Notes: a model not told the origin generated them from the letters alone. A DNA stretch of 64,000 bases from Megachile rotundata (GCF_050947335.1 NC_134993.1:8556001-8620000), one strand, 5' to 3'; shown: positions 48,650-60,771, counted from the stretch's first letter. Numbers and translations: made by a program.

Positions 48650-49480
48650 TTACCAAATTCCCAAATTCGCAAATTCCAAATTTCTACAATCTCAAATTCC
48701 CAAATTCCAAATTTCCACAATCTCAAATTCCCCAAAATCCCAAATTCCCAAATTCCTAAATTCCCCAATTCTCTAGATTCCCTAGATTCCCTAGATTACC
48801 TAGATTCCGAATTCCCCAAATCTCAAATTCCCCAAATTCCAAATTCCCCAAAATTCCAAATTCCCAAATTCCTAAATTCCCAAATTCCTAAATTCCCCAG
48901 ATTCCCTAGATTACCTAGATTACATAGATTCCGAATTCCCCAAATCCCAAATTCCCCAAAATCCCAAATTCCCCAAAATCCCAAATTCCTAAATTCCCCA
49001 ATTCTCTAGATTCCCTATATTCCGAATTCCCCAAAATCCCAAAATTCCCCAAAATTCTAAATTACCCAATTCCCTAGATTCCCTTGATTCCCTAGATTCC
49101 GAATTCTCCAAATCCCAAATTTCCCAAATCTCAAATTCCCCAAATCCCAAATTCCTAAATTCTAAATTCCCCAATTCCCTAGATTCCCTAGATTCCGAAT
49201 TCCCCAAATCCCAAATTTCCCAAATCTCAAATTCCCCAAATCCCAAATTCCTAAATTCTGTAATTCCCAAATTCCCTAGATTACGAATTCTCCAAATCAC
49301 AAATTTCCCAAATCTCAAATTCTTCAAATTCCCCAAAATCCCAAGTTCCCAAGTACTTTAAATTCCCAAATACCCAAATTCTTAAATTCTCAAATTTCTA
49401 AATTCCCAAATCCGGAATAGCCAAATTGACAAATTTCTAAATTCCCAAATTCTCAAATCCTCAAATCCTAAAAAGAATGT
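48650..49480 (+). repeat. AAATCCCAAATTCCCC satellite with ~96 bp higher-order unit
   Basis: The landmark TAGATTCCGAATTC recurs near 48800, 48925, 49015, 49095, 49191 and 49279. The stretch between successive landmarks is similar (CCAAATCCCAAATTTCCCAA, then ATCTCAAATTCCCCAAATCC). Confidence 0.82.
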
Positions 49481-50694
49481 TAAAATGTTACGTCAATATT
49501 ATATCCAACGATCCTTGTAAATTACAATTATACTCGGACTCCAAACTGAAATATATTAAAAATCCTTGTAAGATTTATCAAACTCGACGTGTAAGTGCGT
49601 CAAACCAATCAAAGTATATCAGAGAATTAATTAACCAGTTGATTAGTCAATAAACGTATAATAATAGAACCGATCAGTACCCACTCACCTAAATCAATTA
49701 ATTTCCTACATGTTAGAAATATATAAAAAAATATGATTGACTACCGAAATGAGATAACGTTGTAATATGTATATGTGAGTCGTTAAAAAAAGCAACAGTA
49801 GCAAAATCATGTGTCAGTTTATGTTTGCTTGCTTAGGGTGTTGGCTATTAATTTATTGCTTTATCAGCTACAGATTGTATTCGGTTGAACGCGTTAATCA
49901 CCTGCTGTATATACGATCACAATCTGAATGTGTCTTGATTATTATCTCAATTGTATCTCGGTTTATATCAAAATTGCATAAGTGCTATGGAAAATCTTGC
50001 ACGTGCGTCGTTCGATTCTGTAGATTTATTAACTTTTCAAAGAATAATGTTAAATTTGTGAAAATGTTCTGTCTTTGGGATATGTTGTGTATTTTGGATA
50101 TTCGGTTATAAATTTTATTGCAGTAGCTAAACAGGAGAGATAAATCAAATAATATAATGAGAGCAACATAATTAATAAATTATTGATAGTAACTGTTATA
50201 AGATAATTTTCACTGTTGGATATCAAAACTTGTTGAAGTTTTGAAAAGTTTGCTGAATTCATTTAGGATTACTATTTTTCTATTAATTGCTACTATTGTT
50301 TGCGTTACTGTTTGTGTAGCATATGTGTAATTCTATCGAGTCGGTTAAAATATACTCATTTTTAGAAAGGAAATTGTAGATAGTAAATAGTGTAAGAGGC
50401 AAATGAAAAATAAAAGGATTTAACTAACTGTAAACATTTGTTGTAGGAACATGATTGTGTATCCGTTATTTCGGACACCGTATGAATGCAATGTGTGAGC
50501 ATGAATGTATATCAATTAGGCATTGATGCGGTTGTTTTGAGGCGAGACGATGTAGCAATCATATGAGTGGACTGGGAGGACTTTTGTTGTAAAGGATCCA
50601 TGCGTTATTGTGGTTTCGTTACTTAACCATTTTTTCAAAATTATTAAATTCTAGCATTATTTAAATAGTTAAATCCTTTTATTTTTCGTTTTTC
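49481..50694. other. AT-rich DNA, nothing recognised
   Basis: A 100-codon + frame (49809-50111) is Cys-rich with a hydrophobic start, but it has no splice or family support. Confidence 0.35.
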
Positions 50695-51300
50695 TCTAAC
50701 AATAGTGAATAGTGAGTAGTGAGTAGCGAATAGAGGGTAGTGAGTAATGAGTAGTGAGTAATGAGCAATAAGTAGTGAGAAGCGAGTAGAGAGCAGTGAA
50801 TAGTGAACATTGAGTACTGAGTAGTGAGCAGTGAATAGTGAATAATGAGCAGTAAAAAGTGAGTAGTAAGTAGTGAGTAGTGAATAGAGGCTAGCGAATA
50901 ATGAGTAGTGAATAGTGAATATTGAGCAGTGAGTACTGAGCAGTGAGCAGTGAGCAGTGAATAGTGAGCATTGAGTAGTGAGTAGTGAGCAATAAATAGT
51001 GAGCAGTGAATAGTGAGTACTGAGTAATGTGCAGTAAATAGTGAGTAGTGAGTAGTGAATAGAGGGTAGTGAGTAATGAGTATTGAATAGTAAGTAGTGA
51101 GTAGAGAGCAGTGAATAGTGAGCATTGAGTACTGAGTAGTGAGCAGTATATAGTGAGCAGTGAATAGTGAGTAGTGAGTAGTGAATAGAGGCTAGTGAGT
51201 AATGAGTAGTGAATAGTGATAGTGAGCAGTGAGTAGTGAATATTGAGTACTGAGTAGTGAGTAGTGAGTACTAAATAGTAAATAGCAAAATTATAAATAG
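50695..51300 (+). repeat. 7 bp GTGAGTA tandem array, ~85 units
   Basis: GTGAGTA with GTGAATA, GCGAGTA, GTGAGCA and GTACTGA variants. The repeated block around GTGAATAGAGGCTAG / GTGAATAGAGGGTAG suggests a second-level period of about 300 bp. The minus strand is open as HYSLLTT repeats (148 and 175 codons), an artefact. Confidence 0.9.
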
Positions 51301-53529
51301 TAAAAAAGTAGTTACCTTTCGAATGCAGAGGGTTGATGTCATTAAAACTTGCAATGAAAAAGTAATAGACGACTGATACTTGAATAGTACATCCCATTAT
51401 TCTCAAACGTTTTGTCACCCAGCATATTTATATCTATCATTGTGTTGCACTTCGATATTTAAAAAGTAACCACCTCCATTTGTTAATATTTTTAAATTAG
51501 TCCTCCATCCTCAAAATAGGGTATACGACTGTTGAATATTCTCTATAAGGTGGCTTTCCAAAATGAGCGACTGTAACATTTGGGGAGTTTCAAGTTTGTT
51601 TCTCGAACAAGTAATAGTTCGAACTCAGGTCCCGTTTGTTTCTGCGATCACAACCACTGTAAAGTAGTCCATATGTTGCACAATCTTTATCACTCCTTTT
51701 CAAACAGTTTGTATATTGATTCTAGTCAACGCGAGAGTTAGATGCATAATACTCTTCCACGTTTTGCAGATAGATTACTATGTTCAGATGCTTCTTTTGA
51801 AGAAAATAGGTAGGTTATTTTTCAAAGCTAGGTTAGAGGTAGGTTATTTATCAAAATTCGAAACTCTTGCTGTTTTTTTATTTTTTGCAATTACACTTAA
51901 CAATTCTTGTATATCCTTTAATTATTGATGTATATAACAGTGATATAAATGTACATTAATATTTTTCATAAATATTCTGTAAAATTTGTAAATTCAATTT
52001 TTCATTATTTATTATTTTGTTTTTATTTTCATTATTAATTGTATGACATACAAAATACTGTTACCAACTATATAAATATTATTTTGGATGTAGTATTATC
52101 AGTTTATGTTATGCAAAAACCTTGAATCTTGTGTGACACGAAATAAATCAAGAAAAAAAAGTTAATTTACTGTGAAAGTTCAATACATTGTATAGACCGC
52201 ATAATTTTGAAGTAACATATGAAAAATGAGCTTTTTTACAGCAAAACAACAATTTTATTGTAACGCTAGAAAAACAGCACCGTAAATTACGGTTTTATAC
52301 GACGTTTATGATGCGTTTTTCTCGGTAATCAAAATAACATAAAATAACAATCAATCATGATGCTGTCAGATAATCGTTAGATTTCGTTTGACAGGCAATG
52401 TTTTAATAATTACTCGCATATAACATTAAAACACCTTGCAACAGTAGAAAACCTCGTTTGTTTCTTATCTGCGTTATTACTTTGTATTCACTAAATAACA
52501 CCTTTAGTTGATTAAATCACTGATTTATAATTGATTTACTGTAAGATTACGAAGTTATTTGCAAAAATTTGTGAAGAATTGAAGCTCTGTTTGTTGAATT
52601 TGGTCGAAATAAAAACGAACCTGTACCTATTGTATGAGAAGTCCAAAAATTAATTGTGGAGAAATGATTGAACTTTGAGAATAATTTCAAGGTAAAATTT
52701 GAAAGTTGTCATTTGACACCTCTTCGTAAAAAATGGTGTTAAAATCGTATGCCTCATAGAGTTAAATACAAAATTAATTGCATTAAATTTATCCAGTGTA
52801 ATTTACATCAAACTTTTAGTCAGAGCTGTACTTCTATTAAATTTCAAACCACACAAGACCTTTTAGCTCGTTATTTATTACAACATTTCTATACAAGAAA
52901 ATGTAAATGAAAATTAAAATAAAATGTATTATGAAACAAGATTAGAAGAAATTCATACGATATGCGATGTATGTTAATTTCAATATGCTTTTCAAACTAA
53001 TGGTTTACAAACGACGCGTTGGAAATAAAAATATCGATAACCAGCTGTGTTTATACTTGCAAAATATCGCTTAGTAATCTAACTGATAAGAAAAATGTGA
53101 TTGATTTAAAGAAATGAGGTTAATCAGTTGGTTATTAATAATTTCAGACGACAATGTAAGGTCAGTTGATAACTGTACTTTGTTATTAATTGAAATTTAC
53201 TGAAAAATAAGAAATAGTCTTAATTATTGCTTATAATATATATAGCGGATTATTATCTGATTGACAGATTATTATACTAAAAAATATGACATTCTAAAGA
53301 CATTAGAATAGAAGTAAAATATATGTTTTAGTATTTTGGGAATATGTAATGTATTAGTATGTGAACAGTCATGCTGAAGTTATTGAAGATTGTCTTATAT
53401 TGCTATTTTTATTTTTAACAAATTTTATTTGTTATTTTTATAAGATTTCATTATGTTCAGAGTTTATGTGCAAGTTGTACCTTTTACTTTTACTAAATAA
53501 TACTTGAATCAAACAATATTTCATTTTTA
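51301..53529. other. AT-rich DNA, nothing recognised
   Basis: No repeats or supported exons. The AATAGTTCGAACTCAGG at 51614 is not part of a tRNA-like fold. Confidence 0.45.
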
Positions 53530-53720
53530 ATATGTGAGGTGTGATGCGACGCGGTATGGAGCATCGAAACAGGACCTCTCCATGGTCCGCGCTAGACTAC
53601 AAAAAGGGTACCACTTCAACATAGGCGTGACGCGCCACTATAGTGGCTTTCGCACTATAGTTTCGCAAATGACACTATAAATTAAATAGTGTCGTTATAG
53701 TGACTCATTTGCCACCGTTT
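53530..53720 (+). repeat. CCACTATAGTGG dispersed repeat, copy 2
   Basis: CTCCATGGTCCGCGCTA, then ACAAAAAGGGTACCA, then GACGCGCCACTATAGTGGCT, in the same order as the reverse complement of 45905-46045. Followed by further CACTATA half-palindromes to about 53705. Confidence 0.7.
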
Positions 53721-54085
53721 CAATTGAATGATCCTTTCTATGTGTTTTAATCCCACAAAAGTACATTACATGTAAATTAAAGATAATGTCATTATTAGTA
53801 AGTTTAGGCATTACAGGACCTCTTTGCACTAATATTGGAAACATTTGGAAATTACATATTTCCTGAATTTTCTGAAACAGTAAATTGTCAAAGTTAAAAT
53901 ATACATCTTTGAAAAATTATAATTTAATAAGAGAACAGAATTGTCACACATTGTAGTGCTGTTTATGTCGAACTCTGCCGTACAAAGAAGCAGCGTAAAG
54001 TTCAGCCGTGTCTAAGAGGATAAGGGTTGACGTAGAATAAAATTTATTAGTATATCAGGAAAAAATTGATTAGTTTATGTATATT

Positions 54086-54848
54086 TGTTGAGTGCAGAAA
54101 TGCAAAAATTCTAAGTTTGGTTTAAGCATTTAAATTATTTCTTAGTTTCACGTTATTTAACTATTTGTCGAAAATAAAATGGCAATTTCAGTTTATTATG
54201 CATTTGTGCACATTTTGCATATTATTAAGTTCAAAAGCCATGTAAAGGAGCGAGTGAAAAACTTGAGAGAAAGGCAGAATATTGGTAAATTCGCGTTTAA
54301 TTGGCTACCTGGACGGTGATCTCTTTGCGTGCACAGGGACGCTTTTGCGAACCTGGGGCCGTTCAGGCCGTGGCTAGGAGGGACGTTTTTCGACGGACCC
54401 CTGAGGCCTCCATCGACCCCGATTTCGACGATGCTTTGCATCTGGCGAGGGTCCGCGGACGGAAAAATTGCATTGGTAATTTTTCCGAGACGTTCAGGCT
54501 GGTCCTAAGAGCAAAGCCGCCAGGTATTCGCAATTGTATAGGCCGGAGTGGGGGAAGGGCCACGTGATAGCGCGGGGCTCGGGCCGCTACGGCTTATCTA
54601 TTGCGAGGAATTCTTTCGACGACCGTCCTTTCGCTCAGTCCATTTCGTGCGCTCCTCGATACAATTCGTTACTTGACAAATTAACAAGTAAAGATACGCT
54701 TTTGAGTTGCCTTAATTTTATATTTGATACTGTTTTGCAATTTCGTTTTGTTCTGCATTGTAAATTATTCGTTTTGATTTTGCCAATAAATATTAATTAA
54801 TTAATTCCTTGAGTTCGTTATTTGTTTTTGTTATTTATATCCCTAACA
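54086..54848 (+). repeat. LTR-like sequence, left copy of an inverted pair (763 bp)
   Basis: Begins TGTTGAGTGCAG and ends CCCTAACA, i.e. TG...CA with TGTT/AACA inverted tips, as in retrotransposon LTRs. It has an AATAAA at about 54785 near the 3' end, where a poly(A) signal is expected in an LTR, and a GC-rich body (54300-54600). Immediately outside is ATATT (54081-54085), repeated after the right copy. Short frames of 88 and 81 codons are inside both copies and are not considered genes. Confidence 0.82.
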
Positions 54849-55014
54849 TATTTTTGCGGAATTTGTCCGGGGTGACGCCCACGGTTCCCCACTGAGCGCC
54901 ACGCTCGCCATAGGTACGATAGGATTTTAAGTGCAGTAAGTCTATGGATAGCGTGCTGCCTCGTGCTAATGATTGGCCGCGGAACCGGGTAATAGGACAA
55001 ATAGCGCAAAAAAA
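54849..55014. other. 166 bp spacer between the inverted LTR-like sequences
   Basis: Both borders read TTTTTGCG-xx-ATTTGTCC outward from each LTR end, then differ. It contains GTGACGCCCACGGTTCCCC / TGGCGCTCAGTGGGGAAC (other strand) and GATTGGCCGCGGAACCGGG, which begin with TGG as primer-binding sites do. Neither sits directly at the LTR end, so a primer-binding site is not established. Confidence 0.6.
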
Positions 55015-55777
55015 TGTTAGGGATATAAATAACAAAAACAAATAACGAACTCAAGGAATTAATTAATTAATATTTATTGGCAAAATCAAAACGAATAATT
55101 TACAATGCAGAACAAAACGAAATTGCAAAACAGTATCAAATATAAAATTAAGGCAACTCAAAAGCGTATCTTTACTTGTTAATTTGTTAAGTAACGAATT
55201 GTATCGAGGAGCGCACGAAATGGACTGAGCGAAAGGACGGTCGTCGAAAGAATTCCTCGCAATAGATAAGCCGTAGCGGCCCGAGCCCCGCGCTATCACG
55301 TGGCCCTTCCCCCACTCCGGCCTATACAATTGCGAATACCTGGCGGCTTTGCTCTTAGGACCAGCCTGAACGTCTCGGAAAAATTACCAATGCAATTTTT
55401 CCGTCCGCGGACCCTCGCCAGATGCAAAGCATCGTCGAAATCGGGGTCGATGGAGGCCTCAGGGGTCCGTCGAAAAACGTCCCCCCTAGCCACGGCCTGA
55501 ACGGCCCCAGGTTCGCAAAAGCGTCCCTGTGCACGCAAAGAGATCACCGTCCAGGTAGCCAATTAAACGCGAATTTACCAATATTCTGCCTTTCTCTCAA
55601 GTTTTTCACTCGCTCCTTTACATGGCTTTTGAACTTAATAATATGCAAAATGTGCACAAATGCATAATAAACTGAAATTGCCATTTTATTTTCGACAAAT
55701 AGTTAAATAACGTGAAACTAAGAAATAATTTAAATGCTTAAACCAAACTTAGAATTTTTGCATTTCTGCACTCAACA
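55015..55777 (-). repeat. LTR-like sequence, right copy of an inverted pair (763 bp)
   Basis: Reverse complement of 54086-54848, the same length, with only about two coding-visible differences (Arg/Gly and Asp/Asn when translated), so >99% identical by eye. It is followed directly by ATATT (55778-55782), matching the left flank. Confidence 0.82.
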
Positions 55778-55782
55778 ATATT

Positions 55783-57963
55783 CATGCTTATTAATTACAC
55801 TTCCGTTCACAAGGTTTCACGCTTGTCCACTAATCGTTCTATTCATTCAGGTTACAACACATCGTGCAAAATTACTCAGCTTCACGGTAATTTGTCAGAT
55901 TCGTAGGTTCCTTGTCGCCTGTTGAATAAGCGGTACTGTCTGCAACGCTTTGGAATCTTTTTAATCGAGACATGCGATAACGATCTCGCAATCTTAAGAG
56001 ATTGTTGTAGCGTTACGACATCGCATACTTTGTTTGTGTCATTATCTTGCTATCAGATAATACGTGACTGCTCAGGCATATCGATTTTTCAAAATTCTTA
56101 ACATCTATATCCTGAGACCGATTATTAATCGTTAGCGAGATAAACCTATCGGTTGCAATATATTTCTAATTTAACAAACTTATCGCTGATGTGTTTATTT
56201 CTGAACTGTTTAGATTTCGATTATTTCGCTGAGGTAATTTATAAACTTGCTTTTAACACGTTGTTAATTATGGTAGTTGCAGTGGTTAAAAGTGTCAAGT
56301 ATTCTTGTTAATTGATAAAAATTGTTAAAATATTTATTCACTTGTTTAAATGTCTAGCTGTAATTTTATGTAAATTTATTTTCTGTGCAGAAAGTTTATT
56401 TTGTATGCTGGTTATATTTTGTTCAATCAAATTATTTTACTTTAATCTTACATTGTTAATAATAACAGTTGCAATAAAATTTATTTCATTTTCTGTTTAA
56501 ATAAATCACTTATATTAAATTCGTATTATTACTTTATTATACAAAATTAACAAATTTGTTTCCTGCAATTACTCCAAATTATCATAATAAAAATTGTATT
56601 TATTTATTTATACGCTTATTAACTGTTATCAAAATTCACAGTCTTCAAATAATGCGATAAAATAAACAGGTTGAAATACGAAACCACAATTATGAGGATA
56701 CAAACTTGATATCTGCATTTTCACAGTATCATAACCGAATTTAATTAACAATGGTCGCAAAATTGGGCTAATCTGTGTTTCATCTGGTTTCAGAATGATA
56801 TGTTTGAAACCGCCTTTTAACCAAAATTAAATTACCAGGAAACGAAACGCGGTTCTTGATTATGCATTAATTAGAGCCAGAAACAAAGTAAAGTGTACTG
56901 AGGTGAATCGTTTTAATTAGAAAAGACGCCTTTTCGACAAGGTTACTGCTTCGTTTAGATTGTAGCCACGGTAGGGTCAGTGTAGAAACATCGAAGCAAG
57001 ACATCCTTCAAGGCCTTCTGCTAACGACTAACGTGATAATTAATTCGTGATATCAAGCTGGCATGACGTTATGCTTGGTTTCTTCGAAAAAAAAGGAAGG
57101 AAAAAAAGGGAGAACATTTTATTTTCATAATCAACCCGGTTAATTTCATCGGACACGAACGATCTTTTGATATTTTGCAAAATTCACTATGTGATACTTG
57201 GTGTCGTGAAAGTGCACCGATTAATTAAATAGATTATTATCGTGATGGCTGTAATTGTGTCTTTTCAAACCAATTAATCCTTCGTTGCATGTTGTTTTTT
57301 GGTTTTCAAAAATAATGCATTTTTGAACTTCCGTAATTAATGCTAATGAAAAAATTACATGGATGTTCTCTGTTTAGTAACAGGGTAATTACGTAATATT
57401 ACAAGTTTCAGGAAGATTATGTGATATTACAAATATAAGAGAAATGATAGTAAAATGCAATTACGAATCATATTTTTATATCATTTACAATTTAAGATAT
57501 CTCATCCATATGTCTTTTACGAAATAATCTCTATCATTCATATATGTATTTTATATAATAATCTCCATCATCATTTTCAACTACATTTTGACATATTGAC
57601 GACATGAGTCTACTGTATCAGACACGACACGTGATTATTTGAATAGCAACGAAAAGAGACGAAGTTAATCGATTTACCACTACTTATCTCACTGCGAATT
57701 TTATTACCTGACTTTACACTCTGTCTATATAGGTTTATGGCAAAGGTTCCGATTAATGTAACCGCAGTTCACTACCGCATACACGTTAATAGTATAACAG
57801 AACACAGTACACGGATACGCAGCCCTGAGCTGCGACTACAATCACTATCGTCGCACGATGTTTCTTTCTTTTCGTAGACGGTTCGTTCCTCGAAATCAGC
57901 CACCTCTCACGGTAACTGATCGCGCTCAGATCCCGACAGTGATCAGTTAACGCGGCTTTGCTA
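55783..57963. other. AT-rich DNA with one repeat relic
   Basis: Only 57620-57690 (an older copy of the CACGTGATTA family) is recognisable. 57720-57960 is less AT-rich. Confidence 0.45.
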
Positions 57964-57965
57964 TA

Positions 57966-58862
57966 CAGTGTTCATTCCATATAAGCAAAAATGTCCTTTC
58001 CGATATAAGCACAAATGTTATCCCCACCACTGGGGGGAAGACCCCTCGAGACGCCGGAGGTTCGCTCGCCGGGAAATGTAACGTGACCCGGGCCTTAGTG
58101 TATCCGTGAGACAATACCAATGCAAATATAAAACTTTTTTATTTTTAACTTTTTCGTCATCAAACTTTTACCAATTAATTCTTGACATTTTTCCGATTAA
58201 AATGAGATCAAACACAATATAATTTGGACTATATTTACTGGTTTAATTGACGATAAAAGTTTCTCACGTCGAAGAGGATAGCGAGTCAAAAAGAAAGAGA
58301 CGCTACGATCGTGGCAGTCGGCAAAGATCAAAAGTCTGTTCGATTGTTTGCAATACTTGAGCTTTGCTAATTTTTTTATTTTTCATCCATTTTTTTATAT
58401 AACTTTTTCCATCATATTCGTGACGTTTTCCTGATTAAAATGAGACCAAACACGACGTAATTTGAGTTATATTTACTTGCAATATCTTATTAGAGTAAAA
58501 TCATCGATGTACGCGTAATACTTGAAATTACAAGTAAATATGTCCCGAATTACGTCGTGTTTGGTCTCATTTTAATCGGAAAAATGTCAAGAATTAATTG
58601 GTAAAAGTTTGGTAACGAAAAAGTCAAAAATAAAAAAGTTTTATTCTTGCATTAGGAGTGTCCTTCTAGTAGGTCACTGTTTGTTTACGTTCAGTCTCCT
58701 TCACTCGAAATGTAGCACCTTTACGATATACGCAAACGGCGACCGTGATATTTTTCTCTTCTGTCCTTTTCTACGTTCGGCAAGACATCAATCAATGTAG
58801 GACCTGTACGATATAAGCACAACTTCACTCCCGAAAGATTTGCTTATATAGAATATCCACTG
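57966..58862. mobile_element. TA-flanked 897 bp MITE with nested inverted repeats (pogo-like ends)
   Basis: Ends CAGTGTTCATTCCATATAAG and, on the other strand, CAGTGGATATTCTATATAAG, both followed by CAAA and flanked by TA (57964-57965, 58863-58864). CAGTG termini with a TA target are typical of pogo/Tigger-type elements (family attribution inferred). Inside, 58131-58240 and 58534-58642 are inverted copies of a ~110 bp segment (ACTTTTTCGTCATCAAAC; TTTTACCAATTAATTCTTGA), and a third, direct copy lies at 58367-58490. No transposase. Confidence 0.8.
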
Positions 58863-59608
58863 TATATTGTAGCACAGATGATACGGATGAAAGATTTATA
58901 GGCATAGACACAAGAAATCAAAAGTATAAAACATACGATGACTTCAAATTAGCGAAACCATAACTTAAGAAATGCTGTTTTTCTAGCTACAGTCAATTTC
59001 ACCCTCGTTGAAAATATGTATAAAACGAGGAATATTGTTCTGGCTTTAACTAGTCATAGTTGCATCTTTTTTAGTATCTTGTTAGGGCTTATCTTGTAGC
59101 GAACTATATATTACCGTCATAGTATTAAGATTTCATACATGAAACTAATACACGAGGATTTCCAAAATCTCACTTTGAAAATTATAAGTCACTCTATAGT
59201 CAAAGTGTAAATGTACTATACAGTTATACCATATTACGGTCATACACGTCACTATGTTATAGTTATACTACTGTACTTATTACGGTGGTATTTAACTCAA
59301 CCAACGATTTTTTCGACAGCTGCTCGTTACCTATTTATTACTGCAGAGTTGAGATAAACAAAGGACATTGTTAGGTACATTTTGAATTTAGCAATCTACA
59401 ATTATATCACAATTGGTATCAAGTTCAAAATTTGATCTTTACGCAAATTTAAGTTTGTCACATTTGAAGCTTAACGTGCGTCAAGAATCTGACTCAACGT
59501 TATACGCCAAGGGTTTAAATGTATTATAGACTGAGATATTAAAAAAATATTCGTAGAACACTTGCAATGGAATAACCATTATCATATAGTTAATCAACAA
59601 AAATTTCG

Positions 59609-59895
59609 ATCAGGGAAGTCTATGACTTCGACTATTGTACATGTCACGTGATTACGCGAGCAGCGCCGAAGAGAAGCAGAGACAACCGACGTACCACTAC
59701 TGTTAGAACGGTTTTAATAGAATCAATTTGTTGCACAAATACATCAATTTGGCTTACAAATACTTCACGATAGGTACATAATAAATGATCTTGAAATTAC
59801 AAAGTGATCTTGAAATTTCTTTCATCAAGGAAGCTACCAAACATGCAAGAAACTAGTCACGGAAATTACTACATCATGCTAACAAAGTTGCCAAG
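59609..59895 (+). repeat. Left arm of an outer inverted repeat, copy A of a tandem family
   Basis: 287 bp pairing with 63714-64000 in opposite orientation at ~98% identity (landmarks CTATGACTTCGACTATTGTA, AACATGCAAGAAACTAGTCA). Diverged direct copies of the same family follow at 59896-60180 and 60230-60290, and an older one precedes at 57620-57690 (all carrying CACGTGATTA- or CACCGAAGAGA-type words). Confidence 0.88.
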
Positions 59896-60180
59896 AAAAT
59901 ATTCATAGAACATTTCTAAAGTGGTAATTGTTATCGATAGTTAAGAATGAACAAAAATTTCAATCAAAAAAGTCTATGATTTCGATAGAAATACATATCA
60001 CGTGATTACGCGAGTGGCACCGAAGAGAAACGGAGATGACCGATGTAGCACTAGTGTTAGTGTACCACTAGCGGTTTTAATATAATTAATTTGTTTTACA
60101 AATATATAAAATTTATGTATAAATATATAAAGTTTGGCTTACATACATCATGATAGGTACATAGGTACATATCTATTACT
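59896..60180 (+). repeat. Copy B of the CACGTGATTACGCGAG repeat family
   Basis: Same word order as copy A (AGTCTATGATTTCGA, CACGTGATTACGCGAG, GCACCGAAGAGAAACGGAGA, AGCGGTTTTAATATAATTAA, CATGATAGGTACATA) at much lower identity. Confidence 0.75.
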
Positions 60181-60289
60181 AATCACTATCATATAATTAA
60201 GAAGAAACTCGGTCCACGATTAGAGACCAGACAAAATACGATTATCCGAAAAGCACCGAAGAGATACGAAGTCAATCGATTTGTGACTA

Positions 60290-60771
60290 GTCCCCTACCT
60301 TGAATATTTTTACCCCACCGATTCTACACTTCGTCAACCTAGACCATGTCCAATACACGCACGTTTTGTCGCGGCACCAGGAAATATTTCTGTACGGTGT
60401 TCTAAAGACGGTTGAGAAAAAAAGATCTATCACGAGTGGGTGGAACAGCATGACACACGCGTGCACGTGTGACGTGTCGTGCGTACTGTTGAAATGCGAC
60501 TACATACATTGCACGTTACGGTATAACACTGTGCGCGTTTACGTAATGCATAGTCAGGGCGTGTTCCTCTTGATAAATTTCATAACGATACGGGTATGTG
60601 ATAATTATGATTCGAAACTGAGAGATCGATCGACCTGACTGAGAAAGAATGACTTTCGATTAAACTCGACTAACTGGGAGAAGGAATGCGACCGGCTGAT
60701 CGATATCGTATTTCTCATATACGGTACACATCAGGATATTTTACAGTGAAATGTATATAGTGTAGATCTTG
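60290..60771 (+). other. Less AT-rich segment with a 112-codon frame of unknown status
   Basis: The frame 60300-60638 (TPPILHFVNLDHVQYTHVLS, later ACTCDVSCVLLKCDY) has no recognised domain. The segment is flanked by repeat copies and the long-TIR transposon. It may be a gene fragment or chance. Confidence 0.25.

Noticed and set aside
50679..51418. 148- and 175-codon minus-strand frames
   Set aside because: These are HYSLLTT cycles from the 7 bp array; 21 bp (three units) makes every phase stop-free on that strand.
51600..51640. tRNA B-box-like GTTCGAACTC
   Set aside because: No A box, no acceptor stem or anticodon arm can be built around it.
54196..55667. Pairs of 66-88 codon frames in the 54-56 kb region as duplicated genes
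   Set aside because: They overlap each other on opposite strands inside LTR-like sequence and have no recognisable domain; identity reflects the inverted LTRs.
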